Source: Dyadobacter fermentans DSM 18053 (GTDB lineage Bacteria; Bacteroidota; Bacteroidia; Cytophagales; Spirosomataceae). Taken from it: DNA of 64,000 bases. The position numbers were made by a program, and so were the translations under genes. How positions within the stretch are numbered: the stretch's first letter is position 1; each line of letters starts with the position of its first letter. Below are positions 34,513 through 43,067 of the stretch, in pieces. The stretch covers positions 4,503,501-4,567,500 of the forward strand of contig NC_013037.1 in NCBI RefSeq assembly GCF_000023125.1. Reading direction: 5' to 3'. The notes under the pieces are model-generated. The model had not been told where the DNA came from. It was given only the letters and a program-made list of their open reading frames with translations, and searched no databases.

Positions 34513-34983
34513 ATGCCAACCATTCTACTTCAAACGCCAATAGAGGCTTCACCGGAAATATGTTACAAACTTTCCCTCAATGTTGACCTGCACAAGATCT
34601 CAGCAAGTAGAACCGGTGAACACATTGTTGCCGGCGTTGCCAGCGGTATCATGAAATTAGGCGATTCAGTTACATGGAGAGCCAAGCACTTTGGAATATG
34701 GCAGACGCTGACAACAAAAATAACATTTGCCGAACCCTATGTCCAGTTTGTGGATGAAATGACTCAAGGAGCTTTTAAGTCAATGAAACATGAGCATTTC
34801 TTTGAACCAACGGGCACCGGCACCGTCATGAAGGATGTCTTCCGGTTCCAATCTCCATTTGGCCTCGCCGGGAGATTTTTTAATCACCTCATTTTGGAAA
34901 ATTATATGAGAGAATTTCTCATCGAGAGAAATCGGCAGATAAAAGAAATAGCAGAATCAAATTTGCGAAATCGCTTTCTATGA
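34513..34983 (+). CDS. SRPBCC (START-like) ligand-binding protein
   Basis: A 156-residue protein with the helix-grip pattern of the SRPBCC superfamily. It has I-E-A-S-P-E-I-C-Y-K-L-S near the N terminus, the long beta sheet G-D-S-V-T-W-R-A-K-H-F-G and I-T-F-A-E-P-Y-V-Q-F-V-D-E-M, then M-K-H-E-H-F-F-E-P and the long C-terminal helix. It resembles the cell-division-inhibitor/cyclase-like SRPBCC proteins common in Bacteroidota; the ligand is unknown. Its stop overlaps the next small gene by four bases (ATGA), so they are probably coupled. Confidence 0.85.
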   Translation: MPTILLQTPIEASPEICYKLSLNVDLHKISASRTGEHIVAGVASGIMKLGDSVTWRAKHFGIWQTLTTKITFAEPYVQFVDEMTQGAFKSMKHEHFFEPTGTGTVMKDVFRFQSPFGLAGRFFNHLILENYMREFLIERNRQIKEIAESNLRNRFL

Positions 34984-35192
34984 TGAAATTGGTTAAAAAA
35001 CCTAAAAATAGAAAATTAGGCACATCGTTGCCTGAGACATTTGCGGATAATCTCAGAGAGGTAATTTCCTGCCACCCATTCGCGGAGAATGAGGCTGATG
35101 GCGATTCAAGATTGAAGACCGCTCAACAGTACCTAAGAAGATCAAAGCCGACAAATTTCGATATAGATCCGCTGGACCCACATTGCCAATAA
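34980..35192 (+). CDS. Small protein overlapping the SRPBCC gene, unknown function
   Basis: A 70-residue protein whose ATG at 34980 overlaps the SRPBCC stop; a second ATG follows at 34983. The sequence is basic at the N terminus (K-L-V-K-K-P-K-N-R-K-L) and acidic in the middle (F-A-E-N-E-A-D-G-D-S-R). It could be a helical partner or a remnant. No family is recognised. It ends two bases before the stop of the convergent antitoxin-like gene. Confidence 0.45.
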   Translation: MMKLVKKPKNRKLGTSLPETFADNLREVISCHPFAENEADGDSRLKTAQQYLRRSKPTNFDIDPLDPHCQ

Positions 35193-35194
35193 CC

Positions 35195-35404
35195 TTAGTC
35201 AATTTCCAGTTGCGTCTTCACTTCTTCCAGACTATGCCAGGTTTTGGCTTCCGCTTTCACATTCAGAGCTGATAAAAAGTCCGAAAGGTCTTCAAAGCTG
35301 TCAAACTCGGAGAGCACCATCTGCAAGGCGTCGTATACTTCAATAGGCAAAACCGCGAATTTGGGTTTGCCGTCCTCTTCTATTATTTGTGCGTGCAGGT
35401 TCAT
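35195..35404 (-). CDS. Small antitoxin-like protein (Phd/YefM-like), orphan
   Basis: A 69-residue acidic protein. The opening M-N-L-H-A-Q-I-I-E-E-D-G-K-P-K-F-A-V-L-P-I-E-V-Y-D-A-L is the strand-helix pattern of Bacteroidota Phd-like antitoxins, followed by an acidic helical tail. No toxin gene lies on either side. It starts 8 bp after the BamA-like gene ends, in the same direction, and may be cotranscribed with it. Identity as an antitoxin rests on pattern alone. Confidence 0.6.
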   Translation of the reverse strand: MNLHAQIIEEDGKPKFAVLPIEVYDALQMVLSEFDSFEDLSDFLSALNVKAEAKTWHSLEEVKTQLEID

Positions 35405-35412
35405 TCCTCAAT

Positions 35413-36657
35413 TTAAAACACCTCCCCCAAATTCACAAACAACCCCCGAGACCCGTCCATCCCAAACCCATAATCAATCGCGATATTAGCGCCGGACGTC
35501 TTATTTACCTTGATACGAATTCCCAATCCTCCTGCGGGAGCAATGCGCCGGAAGCTTTTGGAAGGCCAATCGGATACACTTTGCGCATTGGCAAAGAGTA
35601 CGCCTCCGAAAAGACCGTTTTTAGTCAATGCGAAGCGATATTCCGTTTCAAAATAGAGCAGATTAGGACTGCGGAAACGGCCCTGAATGTAACCTCGACC
35701 AATACTGGTTGTCGGGTCCCAGCCCGTGGCGGGAAGGTCGAGGTAGGGTGGCTTGCCGATGGTGAGCCAGTTGTAGTTCCAGAATGCGAGGGTGTTCTGG
35801 CTTCCCTGAGGCAGGTTGAAATAGCGGCGTACGTCGATCACGACAGACTGCCAGGCATTGGTACTGCCTAGCCCTTTCATGTTTGGCCGCACCTGAACAT
35901 TGCTGTAAAAGCCTTTCAAAGGATTGATGGAATTCGTCCGGCTGTCATAGGCGAGCGTAAAAAGCGGCCCGACTGACGACGACTTTGTCCCCAACCCATA
36001 ATCTCTCACATCCTGGTTCAGTTTCTCTTCCTTGTCCGTTTGCATGATCTGCCACCTTTTGTCATAGGCAAACCCCAATCCCACGAAAAACGACTTGCCA
36101 ATCCGCTTTAAAACCGTTTGATGCAATCGCAAATGCTTGTATTTCAAATTAGTAGCATCCCTGATTTTGGAATCCATACCCAGGCCGTAAGTATCCTGCG
36201 GATATTTGAAAAACCGCCAGTCGACGATGAAATTGTAGTTGTTATGGCGCGTCCAGATGTTGGCCTGGACGGGGATCGTCATTTGCTTGTATTCCGTATA
36301 AATGAAATTAGTGGTAATGCTGGAAATATTAGTTGTTTTCGGGCTGCTGGTGTAGAATGCGATGTTTGCATTGAGTGAACCTGTAAGGCCGGAAGATAAC
36401 GTATAGCCGCCGGCAGGTACCAGCGAGAAAATCGGCTTGCCGGATTTGATCTTCGGAACACGCACAGAATCCGATTTGTCCTTCGATTTCCACTTCCTGA
36501 GCACGTCGATCAGGTCTTTTTGCATTACTTTTTGCGCAGAATCGGCCGTGGCGACGGTGTCCTGCACGGCCGCTTGCGGGAATGCTACATAACTACCGGC
36601 TTGCAAACCATTCACGGTCAGCATTGTTAGCACGGTCCCTATGTAGAAAAGTTTCAT
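35413..36657 (-). CDS. BamA/TamA-family outer membrane barrel without POTRA domains
   Basis: A 414-residue protein from ATG 36657 (MKLFYIGTVLTMLTVNGLQA), which opens a signal peptide; in-frame codons upstream do not. After about 60 mature residues the rest is a 16-strand-type barrel with alternating aromatic strands. The Omp85 features are visible: G-P-L-F-T-L-A-Y-D-S-R-T-N-S-I-N-P-L-K-G, the barrel-interior G-R-G-Y-I-Q-G-R-F-R motif, E-T-E-Y-R-F, and a C-terminal G-G-L-G-I-R-I-K-V. POTRA domains, needed for BAM function, are absent, so it belongs to the short patatin-like/surface-antigen barrels of unknown cargo. Confidence 0.85.
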   Translation of the reverse strand: MKLFYIGTVLTMLTVNGLQAGSYVAFPQAAVQDTVATADSAQKVMQKDLIDVLRKWKSKDKSDSVRVPKIKSGKPIFSLVPAGGYTLSSGLTGSLNANIAFYTSSPKTTNISSITTNFIYTEYKQMTIPVQANIWTRHNNYNFIVDWRFFKYPQDTYGLGMDSKIRDATNLKYKHLRLHQTVLKRIGKSFFVGLGFAYDKRWQIMQTDKEEKLNQDVRDYGLGTKSSSVGPLFTLAYDSRTNSINPLKGFYSNVQVRPNMKGLGSTNAWQSVVIDVRRYFNLPQGSQNTLAFWNYNWLTIGKPPYLDLPATGWDPTTSIGRGYIQGRFRSPNLLYFETEYRFALTKNGLFGGVLFANAQSVSDWPSKSFRRIAPAGGLGIRIKVNKTSGANIAIDYGFGMDGSRGLFVNLGEVF

Positions 36658-36721
36658 TAGCAGGTCGGGTTTGTTGAGTACATTCTTAGTAATATATATT
36701 AAAATAGTACCCGCCACAAAA

Positions 36722-36755
36722 AAAGCCACCGGCTTCTTGCGAAACCGATGGCTTT
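36722..36755 (-). terminator. Terminator of icd
   Basis: A 14-bp stem with two mismatches (36722-36735 with 36742-36755) and a 6-nt loop. An A-tract just before it on the plus strand gives a U-run in the icd transcript. It lies 19 bp past the icd stop. Confidence 0.7.
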
Positions 36756-36774
36756 GTACCACTATTTGTGGTTA

Positions 36775-37986
36775 TTATGCCAATGCAGCTTTCAAATTCT
36801 CGTCGATCGCTTCTAGGAACTCTTCTGTGTACAGGTAGTGATCACCATGTTTCACATCGTTTCCGTGCAGACCAACAGCCAAATCCTTGGTCATTTTTCC
36901 ACTTTCCACAGTTTCGATACACACTTTTTCCAAAGCGTTAGCGAAATCGATCAACGGCTGGTTGTTGTCCAGCTTACCACGGAACGCCAGGCCGCGGGTC
37001 CATGCGAAGATGGAAGCGATTGGGTTAGTGGAAGTTGGCTTGCCTTTCTGGTGCTCGCGGTAGTGGCGGGTTACTGTTCCGTGTGCTGCCTCAGCTTCCA
37101 TTACTTTGCCATCCGGCGTAACCAAAGTTGAAGTCATCAAACCCAGTGAACCGAAACCTTGCGCAACGGTATCCGACTGAACGTCACCGTCGTAGTTTTT
37201 ACAAGCCCATACGAAGTTACCTTCCCATTTCAATGCGGAAGCCACCATGTCGTCGATCAGACGGTGCTCGTAATGTACTTTTCCTTTGTATTCGTTTTCG
37301 TACACTTCCTGGAAAATATCCTTGAAGCGGCCGTCGTATTTTTTAAGGATCGTGTTTTTGGTAGAAAGGTACAATGGCCATCCTTTGTCCAAAGCCACAT
37401 TAAAGCATGAACGCGCGAAGCCGCGGATCGACTCGTCGATGTTGTACATACCCATCGCTACACCTGCACCTTTGAACTGGTACACTTCGTGCTCGATCAC
37501 TTGTCCGTCTTCGCCTTCGAATTTGATCGTCAGTTTACCTTTTCCAGGTACCACGAAGTCGGTAGCGCGGTATTGGTCACCAAATGCGTGACGTCCTACG
37601 ATAATTGGCGCTGTCCAGTTGGTAACTAGTCTCGGCACATTTTGCATTACGATCGGCTCACGGAACACAGTACCATCGAGGATGTTACGGATGGTTCCGT
37701 TTGGCGATTTCCACATTTGTTTCAGACCGAATTCTTCAACACGGGCTTCGTCAGGTGTGATGGTTGCACATTTGATACCCACGCCGTATTCTCTGATAGC
37801 GTTGGCAGCATCGATGGTCACCTGATCATTGGTCTCGTCGCGGTACTCGATACCCAAATCGTAGTATTTGATATCTACATCGATGTAAGGGAGGATCAGT
37901 TTTTCCTTGATAAACTTCCAGATGATGCGGGTCATTTCATCGCCATCCAGCTCTACGACGGGATTGTCAACTTTAATTTTGCTCAT
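36775..37986 (-). CDS. icd: NADP-dependent isocitrate dehydrogenase, eukaryote-like dimeric type
   Basis: A 403-residue TCA-cycle enzyme making 2-oxoglutarate, CO2 and NADPH. The sequence follows the IDH1/IDH2 subfamily rather than the E. coli Icd type: [16 protein letters not shown] near the N terminus, [20 protein letters not shown] substrate block, and [18 protein letters not shown] metal-binding block. [10 protein letters not shown] and N-P-I-A-S-I-F-A-W follow for NADP. All catalytic Asp, Arg and Lys positions look intact. It is a single-gene unit. ATG 37986. Confidence 0.96.
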   Translation of the reverse strand: MSKIKVDNPVVELDGDEMTRIIWKFIKEKLILPYIDVDIKYYDLGIEYRDETNDQVTIDAANAIREYGVGIKCATITPDEARVEEFGLKQMWKSPNGTIRNILDGTVFREPIVMQNVPRLVTNWTAPIIVGRHAFGDQYRATDFVVPGKGKLTIKFEGEDGQVIEHEVYQFKGAGVAMGMYNIDESIRGFARSCFNVALDKGWPLYLSTKNTILKKYDGRFKDIFQEVYENEYKGKVHYEHRLIDDMVASALKWEGNFVWACKNYDGDVQSDTVAQGFGSLGLMTSTLVTPDGKVMEAEAAHGTVTRHYREHQKGKPTSTNPIASIFAWTRGLAFRGKLDNNQPLIDFANALEKVCIETVESGKMTKDLAVGLHGNDVKHGDHYLYTEEFLEAIDENLKAALA

Positions 37987-38102
37987 GTCTTAGATTCTAT
38001 ACAATAGTTAAAGATTTTGAAATCAGACCGTGAAAGTACGAACAATAGAATAAAAAGGCGAAATTTCCCGCGATTACATCCCCAAAAAGACGACACTACC
38101 CG

Positions 38103-38699
38103 ATGAAAAAGGCGGCATTGCGCAAGGAGTTTTTACAAAAAAGAAAGGAGGCCGACGGGCAATGGCTGATCGAAAAAAATGCCCTCATTGCGCAGAATCT
38201 GGAAAAATACGTTCAGCAAAATCATTTCAAAACACTCCACACCTTCCTGCCGCAACTCGGCTCGCGCGAAATCGACACCTTTTTCATTATTGAGTCGTTC
38301 CGCATTGCATTTCCTGCCATGCGCATTGCAGCACCCTACATTGTTCCCGGCACGCGTGAAATGGAGCATTATTTGGTAACGCCTTCCACGCATTTGGTTT
38401 TAAATCAATGGAAAATTCCTGAACCTGACCCATTGACTGCTGAAAAAATACGACCCGAAGAAATCGACATTATACTGGTACCGCTTCTCGCGTTCGACCG
38501 CAAAGGTTACCGAGTCGGTTATGGCGGCGGCTATTACGACCGCTTTTTGCCTCAAACCCGCCCTGATTGCATCAAAATAGGCCTTTCCCTCTTTGAAGAA
38601 GTGGAGGCGATAGAAGATATCGATGGTTACGACATTCCGCTCGACGCGTGCATCACACCAGGAAGATTGTATGATTTCAAAAATCTGAAAGCCTATTAA
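38103..38699 (+). CDS. 5-formyltetrahydrofolate cyclo-ligase
   Basis: A 198-residue enzyme that converts 5-formyl-THF to 5,10-methenyl-THF with ATP. Landmarks are the basic N terminus (K-K-A-A-L-R-K-E-F-L-Q-K-R), the I-I-L-V-P-L-L-A-F-D-R-K-G-Y-R-V-G-Y-G-G-G-Y-Y-D-R-F-L block (about 130-157) and the final I-P-L-D-A-C-I-T-P. It is the only gene in this interval and has asd as its downstream neighbour, which has its own promoter. Often named fau, ygfA or MTHFS. Confidence 0.95.
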   Translation: MKKAALRKEFLQKRKEADGQWLIEKNALIAQNLEKYVQQNHFKTLHTFLPQLGSREIDTFFIIESFRIAFPAMRIAAPYIVPGTREMEHYLVTPSTHLVLNQWKIPEPDPLTAEKIRPEEIDIILVPLLAFDRKGYRVGYGGGYYDRFLPQTRPDCIKIGLSLFEEVEAIEDIDGYDIPLDACITPGRLYDFKNLKAY

Positions 38700-38784
38700 A
38701 CAACTCTGAAATGTCGGATTTATCTTCCTTCCTGAATTTTAATGCATTAATGGTTGATTTTCCGGTATCATTCTAAAAAACTGC

Positions 38785-38792
38785 GTAAATTT
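38785..38792 (+). promoter_or_regulatory. -7 box of asd
   Basis: TAAATTTG fits TAnnTTTG and precedes the asd ATG (38872) by 79 bp. A TTG lies at 38754-38756, farther than the usual 19-bp spacing. Confidence 0.5.
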
Positions 38793-38871
38793 GCGGCACT
38801 TTTTGCGAGGCGGCGCAAGTCGTTTGCAGGGAGTAAATCATATTCTATCCATTTTTAATCTTAATGCAAGA

Positions 38872-39882
38872 ATGAAAATCGCAGTAGTAGGCGCTACCGG
38901 TTTGGTGGGCGGCGAAATCCTCAAAGTGCTCGAAGAGCGTAATTTCCCGGTGACGGAGCTATTGGCCGTCGCATCTGAAAGGTCTGTTGGTAAGGAAGTT
39001 ACATTCAAGGGTAAACAGATAAAGGTGATCGGCTTCGAGGATGCGATTGCTGCCAAACCGGAGATCGCGATCTTCTCGGCCGGCGGTAGCACTTCATTGG
39101 CGCTCGCACCGAAATTCGCGGAAGCAGGCATCACAGTGGTGGATAACTCATCGGCATGGCGTATGGACCCGACCAAAAAACTGGTTGTTCCGGAAATCAA
39201 TGCAGTAGAGTTGACGAAAGAAGACAAGATCATCGCAAACCCGAACTGCTCGACCATTCAAATGGTGGTGGTTCTGAATCCTTTGCACAAAAAATATAAA
39301 ATTAAGCGTGTGGTTGTTTCCACTTACCAATCGGTAACAGGAACAGGCAAAGCAGCCGTGGATCAATTGTTCTCCGAGCGCGCTGGCGACCACAGCAAAG
39401 ACAAAGTGTACCCGCACCAGATCGACCTGAACGTGCTTCCGCACATCGATATGTTCCTCGACAATGGTTATACCAAAGAGGAAATGAAGATGACTAACGA
39501 AACGAAGAAGATCATGAGCGACGACAGCATTGCGGTAACCGCAACGACTGTGCGTATCCCAACGATCGGTGGTCACTCTGAGGCAGTTAACATCGAATTT
39601 GAAAACGAATTCGATCTGGAAGAAGTTCGTCAGATCCTGAGCGAAACCGAAGGCGTAATCGTACAGGACGACCCGAAAAATGCATTGTACCCAATGCCAT
39701 TAACGGCGCACGGCAAAGACGAAACTTTCGTAGGCCGCATCCGCCGCGACGAGTCTCAGCCTAAAACGCTGAACTTGTGGATCGTAGCGGATAACCTGCG
39801 TAAAGGCGCTGCTACTAATGCCGTTCAAATCGCTGAATTCCTTGCGAAACACGATTTAGTTGGTGTAGCTGCGGAAGCGTAG
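38872..39882 (+). CDS. asd: Aspartate-semialdehyde dehydrogenase
   Basis: A 336-residue enzyme that reduces aspartyl-4-phosphate with NADPH on the route to lysine/diaminopimelate, threonine and methionine. The start is ATG 38872 (MKIAVVGATGLVGGEILKVL), giving the Rossmann glycine motif at residue 8. The thiol nucleophile Cys126 is in N-P-N-C-S-T-I-Q-M. V-S-T-Y-Q-S-V-T-G-T-G follows. R-I-P-T-I-G-G-H-S-E-A holds the catalytic His region. In-frame codons upstream of 38872 have no homology and overlap the leader. Confidence 0.96.
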   Translation: MKIAVVGATGLVGGEILKVLEERNFPVTELLAVASERSVGKEVTFKGKQIKVIGFEDAIAAKPEIAIFSAGGSTSLALAPKFAEAGITVVDNSSAWRMDPTKKLVVPEINAVELTKEDKIIANPNCSTIQMVVVLNPLHKKYKIKRVVVSTYQSVTGTGKAAVDQLFSERAGDHSKDKVYPHQIDLNVLPHIDMFLDNGYTKEEMKMTNETKKIMSDDSIAVTATTVRIPTIGGHSEAVNIEFENEFDLEEVRQILSETEGVIVQDDPKNALYPMPLTAHGKDETFVGRIRRDESQPKTLNLWIVADNLRKGAATNAVQIAEFLAKHDLVGVAAEA

Positions 39883-39893
39883 TTAAGAGTTAT

Positions 39894-39939
39894 ATATGAA
39901 TGAAAAGAGCCGCGATCATGCGGCTCTTTCCATTCATAT
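39894..39939. terminator. Bidirectional terminator between asd and nuoD
   Basis: AAAGAGCCGC (39904-39913) pairs perfectly with GCGGCTCTTT (39920-39929), with loop GATCAT. The outer flanks TATGAATG and CATTCATA extend the stem to the full interval. Both convergent genes end within 12 bp of it. Confidence 0.85.
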
Positions 39940-39950
39940 ATTAGTCTATA

Positions 39951-41168
39951 TTATCTGTCAACCTCTCCCATTACAACATCGATCGAGCCGATTACAGCGA
40001 CTAAATCGGCCAGCAATGCGCCTTTTGAGATTTCACCAATTACCGAAAGGTTATTGAATGAACAAGCCCGCGCCTTGCAGCGAACAGGAATATCAGCGCG
40101 GCCGTCGGTGCGGAAATAGAAGCCCAGCTCCCCTTTCGGGCTCTCGCCGCGGACGTAGAAATCCATCGCTTTCGGCCTTATTTTCTTCGGAACCAACGCT
40201 TGCGGGTCAAAATCGCGGGTTCTTCTGTGATCTCCCTGCAACTGCACCAGGCTTTGCTCGATGATTTTCACCGATTCCCAGCATTCGACCACGCGCACCC
40301 AGGTGCGGTCCCAGCAATCCCCCACTTTGCCCAGTTTTCCTTCGCCGATCGGTATTTCAAAATCCAGCTCGGGGTAAACGGAATAGCCGTCCACTTTTCT
40401 TAAATCATATCTCAAACCCGAACCGCGGAGCATTGGACCGGTACAGCCATAGTTAATGGCGACGTCCAAAGGCAGCACGCCTACATTCGCGGTTCTTTGA
40501 ATAAATATCTTATTATCCACCACAAGCTGCTGCAATTCGATCAGCTTCGGTTTCAGATATTTAATAAACTCCGCACAACGTTCTTCGAAACCGACCGGCA
40601 GATCATAGAACAAGCCACCTATCCAGATATAATTGTACAGCATCCGCGCGCCGCACGTCCATTCGAGCAGGCGCAGGATTTGCTCACGGTCGCGCATCAT
40701 CCACAGGAACGGCGTGTACGCGCCAATGTCCATCGCGTACGTACCGAGCGCGACAAAGTGTGAGGCCAGCCGGTTAAGCTCGGCCACCACCACGCGGATG
40801 TACTCCACGCGCTTCGGAATATCGTTTTCAATGCCCAGCATGCGCTCCACGCCCATCACATAAGCATGTTCCGAGTTCATGGCCGCCACGTAATCCATCC
40901 GATCCACGTAAGGGATAATCTGGTTGAATGGCAGCGATTCCGCGTGCTTTTCGAAACAGCGGTGCAGGTATCCCAAATGCGGCACGACGTCTATCACCAC
41001 CTCACCGTCCGTCACCACTTCGAGGCGAAGTACGCCGTGCGTCGACGGGTGCTGCGGGCCCATATTGAGCACCATTTCCTCTGTACGAAGGCTTTCGGAG
41101 TTGTATTTGGTGGGTGCCGACGCGATGAAATGCTCGGGCTTGTATTCGTATTGAATGGCGTTGCTCAT
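39951..41168 (-). CDS. nuoD: NADH-quinone oxidoreductase subunit D (49 kDa type)
   Basis: A 405-residue peripheral complex I subunit that helps form the quinone site with NuoB. Hallmarks are [18 protein letters not shown] near residue 32, [36 protein letters not shown] and the C-terminal D-V-V-M-G-E-V-D-R. It is a stand-alone NuoD, not a NuoCD fusion. It starts two bases after a GHL10 glycosidase gene and is followed by convergent asd; no other nuo gene is in the window. Either the nuo genes are scattered in this genome or this is an extra copy. Confidence 0.95.
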   Translation of the reverse strand: MSNAIQYEYKPEHFIASAPTKYNSESLRTEEMVLNMGPQHPSTHGVLRLEVVTDGEVVIDVVPHLGYLHRCFEKHAESLPFNQIIPYVDRMDYVAAMNSEHAYVMGVERMLGIENDIPKRVEYIRVVVAELNRLASHFVALGTYAMDIGAYTPFLWMMRDREQILRLLEWTCGARMLYNYIWIGGLFYDLPVGFEERCAEFIKYLKPKLIELQQLVVDNKIFIQRTANVGVLPLDVAINYGCTGPMLRGSGLRYDLRKVDGYSVYPELDFEIPIGEGKLGKVGDCWDRTWVRVVECWESVKIIEQSLVQLQGDHRRTRDFDPQALVPKKIRPKAMDFYVRGESPKGELGFYFRTDGRADIPVRCKARACSFNNLSVIGEISKGALLADLVAVIGSIDVVMGEVDR

Positions 41169-41170
41169 AA

Positions 41171-42739
41171 CTAAAACCGGACTAGCTTCTGATCGTGTAC
41201 TTCCACACGCAACGGACCGATCGGCCGGCCTTCATTGTGCAGACGATCCACCGCTGTAACATAATAAACATATCTTTTGCCCGATTCGGCTGTCATGTCC
41301 ACGAATTTTTCACCCTCGTGGCACATTCCGAGGATGCGGCGCGGGTCGTGGGCGCTCGCCTTTTCCTCCGGCGGGAAGCGGTAAATGACGTAATACCAGG
41401 CCTTATCGCCGTCCGCCGCGGCATCCGGCTGCTCCCAGGTGAGCTCAATGCCACGAGATAACAAGGTGGCTTTCAGGCTCCTAGGCGATAGTGGCGGCAC
41501 TTTGTCCTTCCAGGGCATGGTCGGGATTAATGCAGGATATTTGAATAAATCCCTCCTCAGCGAATCGACAAAACCCAGGCTGTTGGCCCGCAGCGACCTC
41601 GAACTGAAAAATATCGACCCATCCGCTTCCACATTGCGGAAGTAGCGGACCTGGTTGGGAATCTCCTTCGGATTCGACCAATGCGAATCCTTATCCTTAT
41701 ATCCGACACGGTACGCGCCCATACCTATATATAAATGTCGCTCGAAACAGTTTTCGGTCCACCAATCGACTAGGTTTTTGTACGGCACACGATTGAAACC
41801 GGACGAAAAGTAAACCTGAGGCGCAATGTAGTCGATCCAGCCTTCTTTTACCCAGCGGCGGCTGTCGGCAAACAAATCGTCGTACGAAGCGAGCGCGCCA
41901 AATGTTTTGGAGCCTTCCGCGTCGCGGTCCCTGTTGCGCCACACGCCAAACGGGCTGATGCCGAATTTGAGTCGAGGGTTCAGTTCTTGGAGCGCTTCAT
42001 GGATTTGTTTTACCAATAAATCCACATTATGGCGGCGCCAGTCGGCTTTATTGGTGTAGCCATCGGAATATTTTCTGAATGTAGCGTCGTCCTGGATGGT
42101 CTGCCCGGGAGCGGCATACGGGTAAAAATAATCGTCGAAGTGAATGCCGTCCACGTCGTAATTTCTGGCCACGTTCACCGTCATATCAGTAATGAATTTG
42201 CGCACTTCGGGAATGCCGAAATCAAAGAGTTTATAGCCGTCGTAGCTCAAAATCCATTCGGGATGGAGTCGGCTGATATTCTCGGCGGAAACACTTTTGG
42301 AAGATTTATGGACGAGCCGGTTGAGGTTCAGCCAGGCGTGAAATTCGAGTCCGCGCTTATGCGCTTCGGCGATCATGAAATCGAGCGGGTCCCACATCGG
42401 GTCGGGCTTGCGGCCCTGCACGCCCGTAAGCCATTCGGACCACGGTTCGGGGCTTTTGGCATAAAATGCGTCACCCGCGGCGCGCACCTGCACGAACACC
42501 GCATTCATCCCTACCCGTTTGTGAAAATCGAGCAGATTGGAGAATTCTTCCTGCTGCTCCTCAGGTAAAAGATTTTTGCTGCTTGGCCAATCAATATTGT
42601 CGACAGTGGCAATCCAGACCGCTCTGAACTCTCTTTTCGGGGGCAGGTCACTCTCCGTTTCAGCGCTCTGTGCCATGCAACTTTCCAGCAAAAACATGAT
42701 AATAACGAAGGAAAGCGCAACAATTTTAATTTTTTTCAC
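41171..42739 (-). CDS. GHL10 (DUF4015-like) family lipoprotein glycosidase
   Basis: A 522-residue exported protein. The start is GTG 42739: from there the sequence is a lipoprotein signal ([20 protein letters not shown]). A perfect -7 box (TAACTTTG, minus strand) at 42797-42790 rules out a longer TTG start at 42805. The TIM-barrel GHL10 domain (about 35-350) shows [39 protein letters not shown] and [11 protein letters not shown]-terminal FN3-like domain follows (about 425-520). The family is linked to peptidoglycan or glycan cleavage, but the substrate is unproven. It ends two bases before nuoD. Confidence 0.88.
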   Translation of the reverse strand: MKKIKIVALSFVIIMFLLESCMAQSAETESDLPPKREFRAVWIATVDNIDWPSSKNLLPEEQQEEFSNLLDFHKRVGMNAVFVQVRAAGDAFYAKSPEPWSEWLTGVQGRKPDPMWDPLDFMIAEAHKRGLEFHAWLNLNRLVHKSSKSVSAENISRLHPEWILSYDGYKLFDFGIPEVRKFITDMTVNVARNYDVDGIHFDDYFYPYAAPGQTIQDDATFRKYSDGYTNKADWRRHNVDLLVKQIHEALQELNPRLKFGISPFGVWRNRDRDAEGSKTFGALASYDDLFADSRRWVKEGWIDYIAPQVYFSSGFNRVPYKNLVDWWTENCFERHLYIGMGAYRVGYKDKDSHWSNPKEIPNQVRYFRNVEADGSIFFSSRSLRANSLGFVDSLRRDLFKYPALIPTMPWKDKVPPLSPRSLKATLLSRGIELTWEQPDAAADGDKAWYYVIYRFPPEEKASAHDPRRILGMCHEGEKFVDMTAESGKRYVYYVTAVDRLHNEGRPIGPLRVEVHDQKLVRF

Positions 42740-42789
42740 TATCTGACCAATGCAAAATGTTAATCCAACCAAAGTAACGTAATTTGGAA

Positions 42790-42797
42790 CAAAGTTA
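42790..42797 (-). promoter_or_regulatory. -7 box of the GHL10-nuoD unit
   Basis: TAACTTTG on the minus strand matches TAnnTTTG. It lies 50 bp upstream of the GTG start at 42739 and inside any longer reading from 42805, so it decides the start choice. Confidence 0.55.
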
Positions 42798-42805
42798 GCC
42801 GACAA

Positions 42806-43067
42806 CCGTCTTAATTTCGAGCAATAACGGTTTGATTTGGATCGGCATATGAAATTCAGCGCCTGGCCCTTTTTCTTGAGTTAATTATATTTTGGCGCTG
42901 GAATGATGTTTTAAACCGGCTTTCGTGCAGTATTAACAAACATTCATGTGTTGTAATTGTGAATTATTTTTCTGCATATTTATTGTGTAATAGCAAGGAT
43001 TTTTGTGACAGAACCGGAAGCAGGATCCCTTTAAAAATACCCTAGTAACGCTTAAACTGTACCCTGA
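42806..43067. other. Divergent intergenic region between the GHL10 and glycogen synthase genes
   Basis: AT-rich, without a credible gene. It must hold the promoter of the plus-strand glycogen synthase gene, but no clean TAnnTTTG box was found on that strand. Confidence 0.4.

Noticed and set aside
42740..42805. Longer TTG start for the GHL10 protein
   Set aside because: A perfect -7 box at 42790-42797 falls inside this extension and the lipoprotein signal begins at GTG 42739.
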